Positions 57,433 to 64,000 of a DNA stretch of 64,000 nt are shown piece after piece; within the stretch, counting starts at the first letter, position 1, and each line of letters starts with the position of its first letter. The stretch is from Siderastrea radians (Eukaryota; Cnidaria; Anthozoa; Scleractinia; Rhizangiidae). Location: NCBI GenBank assembly GCA_964017195.1, contig OZ024888.1, positions 18,702,201 through 18,766,200 of the forward strand, written 5' to 3'. Made by a program: the position numbers and the translations under genes. A model generated the notes under the pieces. It saw nothing but the letters and a program-made list of their open reading frames with translations, searched no databases and had not been told where the DNA came from.

Positions 57433-57926
57433 TTTTTTATAAGAACGTCTAATTTTGCGGCTGAGGCTGAACCGAAACTGAATGTTCTTATTTTTTTCAC
57501 GTTTTGAGCTTGAAACGTTCTCAGCATGTTCTTATATAAGTTACGTGGTGTAGAATTTCAGAAAACTGACAAAAAAAGTAACCAGAAAACCTTAAAACGC
57601 CCATTTGTGCGCTGTATCATGTCAAATTTCTTTGACAAACATGCTGTTGTCGTTTTTTCTTCTAAGCAAAATTCCCTTAATTACTCTTCCACAGTTGAGA
57701 ATGACAAGAAAATACAGTCTGAGCTCTACAATAAAAAGAAAAGAAAAGAAAATGTGACTTGATATATAGAAATCATATTGTTACCATGTGTTTTTAGCTC
57801 GGCGATGCAAAAACGGACGCAGAACTGAATAAAACTACTGCTTTGTCTCTTAGTCTTAGCTTGGGTACGTTCTTAATATGTTCTTAAAATCTGGGTCAAT
57901 TTCAGCCTCAACGTTCTTATAAAAAA
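57433..57926. mobile_element. ~494-bp TIR element
   Basis: Ends ttttttataagaacgt and acgttcttataaaaaa are inverted. The next bases (ggctgaggctgaacc against ...ttcagcctca) also pair loosely. Internal ttcttatataagtt half-copies occur. No transposase; the 78-residue ORF inside is Lys-rich chance sequence. Confidence 0.5.
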
Positions 57927-58246
57927 AGTTCTTATAAAAAATAAATAAATAAAGTGTACACTGGCCAACGTTTCGTGTACATATTTTTTGTTTGGGGCTG
58001 ATTTGAATGTCATTGCATTTGGTGTTGGAAAAACACTTTTACGAAAATTAATCAAGTTAGGTTTTTTAATATCTTCCTAGGCACAAGCAAGATTTTGTAT
58101 TATTTACATTATTACTTTTAGGGGCATCAATAAAGCAATGTTTTGTGTGTGTGTGTGTTCGTTCCATATGTTATTGTAGCTAATTAATTATTTTGTTCTT
58201 TGGATCTCAAATTCTGATCCCTTTCATGAGTTCTATGTGGAGATCT
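57927..58246. other. No gene recognised
   Basis: AT-rich sequence with a short (GT)n run at about 58145-58160. Confidence 0.4.
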
Positions 58247-58880
58247 GGAGTCAGAAATTTAGAATTATCTGCTGAGCTCTTTATGGGGGATCAAAATTCG
58301 GAATTCCTTGCTGAGCTTTTTATGGGGTCAGAAATTCGGAATTCTCTGCTGAGCTCCTTATGGGGGTCAGAAATTCGGAATTCTCTGCTGAGCTTTTTAT
58401 GGAGTCAGAAATTCGGAATTCGCTGCTGAGCTCTTTATGGGGGTCAGAAATTTGGAATCTCTTCTGTACTCTTTATGGGGTCAGAAATTCGGAGTCTCTT
58501 CTGAACTCCTTATGGGGGGTCAGAAATTCGGAATTCTCCGGCTCAGCTTTTTATGGGGGTCAGAAATTCGGAATTCTCTGCTGAGCTTTTTATGGGGTCA
58601 GAAATTCGGAATTCTCTGCTGAGCTCTTTATGGGGATCAGATATTCGGAATCTCTTCTGAACTCCTTATGGGGGTCAGAAATTCGGAATTGTCTGCTCAG
58701 CGCCTTATGGGGGTCAAAAATTCGGAATTCTTTGCTGAGCTCTTTATGGGGGTCAGAAATTCGGAATTCTCTGCTCAGCTTTTTATGGGTTGAAAAAATT
58801 CGAAATTCTTTCTTGAGTGTTTTTTAGGGGATCAGAAATTTGGAAACTTTTTTGGTGTTCTTTGGTTCAGACATTTGAAA
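58247..58880 (+). repeat. ~37-bp satellite array, main locus (16-17 units)
   Basis: Unit tcagaaattcggaattctct + gctgagctctttatggggg, 36-39 bp, each with EcoRI-like gaattc and often SacI-like gagctc. Some units (6, 7 and 11) share the variant tctcttctgaactcctt, hinting at unit-pair amplification. Reading frames through it (repeats of MGVRNSEF-like words) arise because the unit has few stops and are not genes. Confidence 0.9.
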
Positions 58881-59333
58881 TGCAGTCTCGATCGGAGGAA
58901 TTTTTACCTTCTGCACAAACAGGGAAATTTTTTCTGTCGGTTCTAGACTTAATTTTGAATTCAGAGCAAATACGGAAAACTATCGCTGGATAAAACTATG
59001 TCACATGAGGTGTTGTGTGACAGAAATACTTCGAGCGATTGCGAGTAGACTGGGTGCTAAGTGCTGATGGTATTCAATATGGCGGCTCTCATCTGTTGTA
59101 CACTCGCGGATTGAAGTCTTTGCGACTTACCTTCTTCTCTCTTTTGCTTCAGAAAAGGTAAGAAAAACTTACTTAAGTATAGAACTAAGGACCTATCGAA
59201 CTGTTGATTCGGTTTGTTTACACGTTTGCCATTACTAGGTCAAATATGCCAAACAAGTTTCATTGTCCTAGCACATGTGTGCACCAAGCCGCGGTATTGC
59301 AGAACATACAGTTTAGATTAACGCCAATTTATA
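58881..59333. other. No gene recognised
   Basis: Unique sequence between the satellite and the palindromic array. An ATGGCGGCTCTC start at ~59079 opens only 11 codons. Confidence 0.4.
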
Positions 59334-59419
59334 GTGTATATTGTGTACAGTGTCTATTCTCGAAATTACGGTGAGATATACTTTGTATGCACTTTTCACA
59401 GCGGGAGTCTAAAGTGTAT
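59334..59419. repeat. Left part of AT-rich palindromic array
   Basis: Contains gtgtatattgtgtacagtgt, ctattctcgaaatt and agtctaaagtgtataattat, the same words as the array at 63100-64000. The array appears split by the element at 59426-63093. Confidence 0.5.
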
Positions 59420-59612
59420 AATTATCCCGGGGTATCAAATCGAACAAAACCGAACGAATTTGTCATCGAACTCAACAACAACAACAGTTTATTTGCATTC
59501 CCAATTACAAATGGTATTGCTCATTAAAAAAACGAAAAAGAAGAAGAAAAGTATAAAATTAAAGTAGCGGAAGCGGTTAATTCGCAATTCTTGTATCTAA
59601 TGATTCATTTCT

Positions 59613-60175
59613 TTATGTAAAAGCTTCGTAAATGAAGTGACCCAATTTTTTACAAATGAAAGCATCAGTGCCATGAAAGAGAAAAACAATTTTGTTATTA
59701 GCATTTAAGCTTAAATAATCGAATTCGGGATATTTGCTGATTATATCTTCCACTGAGGAATTTCTAATTGTGTCATATTTGTTGCAAAATAAGAGGAAGT
59801 GTGCTTCGTTTTCAACTTCATTTGAGCTGCAGTATTGACAGATTCTCAGATGCTCAGGGAGTTTAGGGGTGGAATGTCTTCCAGTTTGAATTCTTAGGTT
59901 ATGATTACCTGCCCTAAGGTTTGCTACTGCCCGCCGATGCTTCTGGTTTGTAATGAGTTCTAGTGAGTTAGAGGTAGTTACATCTGTTTTGAAGGTAGAG
60001 TAAAATGTAAGTTTTTTGTTGAATTTGATCATCTCATATTGATGAATTTTTAAGTCATTTTTAAAGTTTTCAGTTACTGTGGATCGGTACTGTTTAGTTC
60101 TTAGTTCATCCCCATTAGCATCAATCATAGCTTGGAAATTGGAGTGAAAACCGTTACTATAATTATTGTTTCAGC
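59613..60175 (-). pseudogene. Non-LTR retroelement C-terminal fragment
   Basis: Minus-strand frame of ~185 residues: LTFYSTFKTD, RRAVANLRAGNHNLRIQTGR, then a Cys-His knuckle CQYCSSNEVENEAHFLLFC and a short tail. This R.A...LR.G.H.L.I.TGR ... C..C ... E.E.HFL..C layout is the usual end of LINE ORF2 proteins in invertebrates. It starts after a TGA and lacks RT, so it is a remnant. Confidence 0.6.
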
Positions 60176-60226
60176 ATATCATACATTGTAAGCATGAAGG
60201 ATTTTGTTGTTTTGTTGTTCAGTCAT

Positions 60227-62105
60227 TGTGTGGTTCCAGAAAATATCCATACCCCCCCCACGGAAGGGATTTTTCATATGACCCCCCCACCCCTCTGGAT
60301 TTTTCAAAAACGGCCCACAAACTATACCCCTCCCCCCCTCCGGAAATTCCAATTTTTTCCTACACCCCCTGGAAATATTTCTATTTCTTGTTTAAAGCGA
60401 AAAATTAGCTAAACTATAGTTTAAGAATCCAAATTTCGAGGGTTACTGGCGTTTTCTGGTAAATTTGCGTGTATGAGCAGAAGTTACGTCGCATGTCAAA
60501 TGCTATTGTGCATGCATATCGTCATAAATTTTATTTACGACCAATTCTGCTTCATTATCTTGACGAAACAGCAACACTTCAATTTATAATCCGAGTATTT
60601 GACAAATTACAAGTTCTCTTGAGAAATAAATGTTGAGTAAGAATCGCCAAGTTACGCTGCCAAGGTAAAAAAATGAGTACTGTAATCAAAACAACATATT
60701 TTTTGCGGGCATATTCAAACCTAAATTTTATTGAAGGCTTGCCAGATATATAAAACCCGCATGCAAATCAATAAGACAGCTAGCAGTTTTGCTGTAAACC
60801 ATTCTTTTCTCAGTAATTTTGGAAGATGACTGCGATTGCCTTCCGGTTTCCATCGTGCAGTGTAATTCAATCTTCTCCACGACAATTAGCGTCCCGTTGT
60901 CTCGTCGACTGGCGGTGAAAGTTTGACATGCCGCCGATTTTGCAATTTGCATAATTCTGCTTTTATTTATGCTGATGTAAGGCTGTGGTAAACCGCCTTC
61001 GCTGGAGACCTGGCAAAGCTAGAAAACTTTTGCACAACTAGATTTATCGAATGTACAGTTAAGCCGAAAACGACGTTGCAAGCAGCATGAATGTATTGGA
61101 AAACATTTCAGCGCACACGCGGGAATGTTCTGTAAACAAACTTATCTGAACAATGGTTCATGTTACGCGCTCCCATCAAACACTTCCCTTTTAATACTTG
61201 GGATGCCTTTTACTTTATTTTATACTTGCTTTATGCAATTGTAATGACGCCTGTGTGATTTTCCACTGCTACCGAAGAAATTTTGCCCGTTTCTTTCATG
61301 CCGAAATATTATAAATGTTTGAGTCAAAACCCGTGAAACGGGCATGTTTTTATTTTTGATTTTTATAACGCGCCTAAGTCGTAAATTTCTTACAGATAAT
61401 ATTTGTTTGCCGAACTATAATTATTACAGTGTTTTTACGTAGTTTTCGATCAAGAATTACTCTTAGCGGGATCAAGAACTGTTCTGTGTCGATTCCGAAT
61501 TACTACTGTGCTCAATGTTGACGCAATAATTCAGTTCAAACGATAGTTTTCACGCCGGCGAACAACAACGAAGAAATGCGACGTAAATGTCTGCGCTGCT
61601 ACTAGCAGAGACGGATACAGTTCGAAATCAAATGACAGACGTATCTGCTTAAATAGAGTGAGGTGCGGGATTGCGGAAAATTAATTCAGAGTTTAAAAGA
61701 ACGAGGCATATAACAAATGTGCTATTTTGTTATTCTTTTGTTATCCAATGAGATGCAAATGAGTGTGAGGCGTTTTTCTGCAATCCCGCACCTTAGAGGC
61801 TAATCCGCCGCTGTTTGGTAAAATGACCGGACTCTCGCAGCACCAGAAATCGAGCCTGACCACCTTGAAAATATTAGTTTTGTGCAGTTAACAAGATCAA
61901 TGTTTGCGTCCGCGGATCGGTGAGCAAAATGCAAACAGAAAATTTAACATTTCGGAATAATGGAACCGGTCTGGAAAAAATAATATAAATTGATACAACA
62001 CCCCCCCCCCCTCTCAGGATTTTCCTGGGCCTTTGACCCCCCCACCCCCCTGGAAATTCCAATCCCTTCCGTGGGGGGGGTATGGATATTTTCTGGAAAC
62101 ACACA
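60227..62105. mobile_element. 1.88 kb TIR element with C-rich ends (nested)
   Basis: Ends ttccagaaaatatccatacc followed by a C run and cacggaagggatt, matched inverted at 62060-62105 over ~45 bp. Subterminal C-rich blocks containing ctggaaattccaat recur on both sides. No transposase frame; ORFs over the C runs are artefacts. Target duplication not clear. Probably inserted into the 59426-63093 element. Confidence 0.65.
60430..61970. other. Interior of the 1.88 kb element, no gene
   Basis: No domain, exon or further repeat recognised. Confidence 0.4.
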
Positions 62106-63093
62106 TTGAACAAAACCGGACAACTAACTTTTTTGTGAGTTCGATTTCCGAACCAAATTGAATGAAATCGAAATTTAGCATTTGATTTAGTTCGATTAAG
62201 TTCGGAAATCAAACTTGTAGCTAAAATTCAAAATAAAGAATTTCAAACCTAATGAGCGAGTAAAAATTTCTTGTTTATTCCTTAAATGGTTTTGGCATAA
62301 GTGACTGGACCCGGTATCATAATCTTTGTCTTTTATTTGGTCATAAAGAAACAATACACAATATTCGAGCAATCTAATGTGCAGTAAGCCATTCATAAAA
62401 ATTGTATGCGGGATCGAAATATATAGATACTCAAATCCAACCATTAAACAACATATCACTCACTTCTGTGACGTTATCCAGGCAAAATATTTCTCCATAG
62501 CAAGATAAAAAACCACTAATGACGCATTTAACTCCCCAATTACTAAATCAAATCAAGCAAATTTCAATTGAGTGTCGTAAAACCAAAACCATAGTAATCA
62601 CTCTGACCATCACAAAAAGCACATGTAGCTGCAACGAAGCACGGAAAAACGTGCACGAGCAAGGCACAATTGGGTTTTGGTTTTAGTTCTGATTGGCTAA
62701 GAAAGTGGTGCAAGATTTTTAAACCAATCACTAAGCATAGTGACACAAATTACTTTCGACACTCAAGTGAAAACTGCAATGCTCTGAATCTCGGGTATAA
62801 TGGAAGTAAAGGAAACATAACTTTAGATGGCTGGATCAATTGACACATTAAATAATCCCCGGGATAATCAGGTGATGGAAAACCGAACATTCGATTTTGC
62901 TTGATTCAGGTTATATTGTGATATGACGTAAGCTGCTTAGGTAGAACTAAATTGAACCTCATCGAACTTAATCGAACGTTCAATTTGGTTCGATTCGCAT
63001 TTATTTATTGTGAGTTCGATTTCGTTCGATGACCGAACAACATCAAATTTAATCATTCGATTTTCGTTCGATTTTGTTCGATTGATTTGTTGG
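62106..63093. other. Right part of the 3.7 kb element, no gene
   Basis: ORFs of 60-112 residues on the minus strand show no domain. Notable only for clustered gttcgatt motifs near both edges. Confidence 0.4.
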
Positions 63094-63099
63094 AATTAT

Positions 63100-64000
63100 A
63101 CATTTTATACACGATATACAGAATAGACACCTAGATGTTGTCGATGTTGAGTCGAGTCCAGGAATAGACACTTCATACACTTTTGACTTGAAAAGTATAA
63201 TTATTAGACGTCTAAAGTGTATTTCGGTGACTATTCTGTATATTATGTATAAAGTGAATAATTATACACTTTAGATGTCTGATATACGTCTTAAATCAAA
63301 AGTGTGTAACTGTCTATTCCAAAAGTTGACTGAAAATCTCACTGTCCATTCTGTATATTGTGTATTAAATGTATATTTATACACTTTAGACGTCTAATAT
63401 ACGTCTAAAGCCAAAAGTGTATCAAGTGTATATTTGTACACTTCATACACCTAATATACGTCAAGAGTCAAAAGTGCATAAAATGTCAAATAATTGGGTA
63501 AGCATTGAAACATATAATGTTGATTTACCTCGTTCTTTAAAAATTTCTTTCTTTATTCGTGCGTTAATTATTATACATAATTTTACAGAATAGACACTGA
63601 GATGTGGAGTCAAGTTCTGAAATAGAAAATTAATACATTTAATACTTAAGATGTTTATTAGACATCTAAAATGTATAAATATACACTTAATACACAATAT
63701 GCAGAATAGACACCGAGGGTTTGAGTCGAATCTGGGAATATACACGTTATACACTTTTGACTTCTGCTATTTATTAGACTTTATATACTTTTGACTTTTC
63801 AATGTCTAAAGGCCTCTATATAAAGTGTATGAATATACATTTTACGCAAAATATACAGAACAGACAGAATTACACGTCTATCTAGTGAAAATTAGTTTTG
63901 TGGGAATATACAAATTATACACTTCATGTATAAAGTGTGTAAATAGACAGTGATAGATGTTTAATAAATATACACTTTACACCACAAAGGTAAAAACTGT
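63100..64000. repeat. AT-rich array of palindromic units
   Basis: Repeated phrases in both orientations: gaatagacac, tatacactttagacgtcta, tatacgtctaaag, aaaagtgtata. Spacing is irregular, so it is a nested or degenerate array rather than a clean satellite, and it continues past the window edge. The 97-residue ORF in it is an artefact. Confidence 0.75.

Larger units (their letters stand above)
59426..63093. mobile_element. Putative 3.7 kb element with TTCGATT-rich ends
   Basis: Left end contains atcgaacaaaaccgaacgaa, right end its near-complement ttcgttcgattttgttcgat. aattat flanks both sides (59420-59425, 63094-63099), but six AT bases may match by chance. Further gttcgatt copies cluster at 62100-62220 and 62950-63080. 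Contains a LINE fragment and a nested TIR element. Confidence 0.4.

Noticed and set aside
58193..58827. Repetitive proteins (74-78 residues, MGVRNSEF-like words) over the satellite
   Set aside because: They follow the ~37-bp unit, exist in several frames at once and change frame with unit length; translation of a satellite, not genes.
60166..62212. Pro-rich or Gly-rich ORFs at 60166-60412 and 61874-62212
   Set aside because: Translated C/G runs in the terminal repeats of a TIR element.

Overview
This is a eukaryotic nuclear window, AT-rich and intron-dominated, with no bacterial operon structure. The content fits a cnidarian, most likely an anthozoan (coral or sea anemone): Tx1/L1-like, CR1/jockey-like and Penelope-like retroelement pieces, a tRNA-derived SINE with a conserved central body, many short TA-flanked foldback elements, and leucine-rich-repeat exons of the one-repeat-per-exon type found in LGR-type receptor genes. 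The lineage call is inference from repeat content and gene style; no marker gene proves it.

Host coding evidence, all split by introns. (1) Seven 72-bp minus-strand exons between 1.38 and 30.85 kb each encode one 24-residue LRR in the same phase, mostly as alternating type-2/type-1 pairs. (2) A plus-strand candidate micro-gene at 3.08-6.02 kb (36 residues, three exons, CpG-rich start, poly(A) signal). (3) A minus-strand three-exon gene at 37.24-42.37 kb encodes a signal peptide, one Ig domain and a Cys-containing tail. (4) Isolated first-exon candidates lie at 14.68 and 57.32 kb.

Layout. 8.4-22.4 kb is a tandem duplication of a ~4.3 kb unit (copies A and B), each with an LRR exon pair. Copy B carries two insertions that A lacks: a 1.08 kb TIR element and a 5.3 kb element with ~1.7 kb inverted arms and a TTAA target duplication, so A preserves the empty sites. 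22.9-24.0 kb holds two head-to-head Penelope-like fragments. 31.4-35.1 kb is a Tx1/L1-like LINE with the 5' inversion expected of twin priming and a 12-bp target duplication. 39.9-40.9 kb is a 5'-truncated LINE inside an intron of the Ig gene.

49.9-56.2 kb is the most unusual block. A large palindrome encloses the start of a PIF1-like helicase gene. It is followed by an intron-containing Tc1/mariner/IS630-type transposase, and then by a convergent multi-exon gene of unknown function whose stop lies about 40 bp from the transposase stop. A 205-bp element with a 9-bp target duplication sits on a splice donor of that second gene. 58.2-58.9 kb is a ~37-bp satellite array with an inverted sister array at 48.2-48.4 kb. 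59.4-64 kb is nested TIR elements inside an AT-rich palindromic array. The genes do not form one pathway: the window is a receptor-type gene region and a small secreted-protein gene heavily remodelled by transposons.
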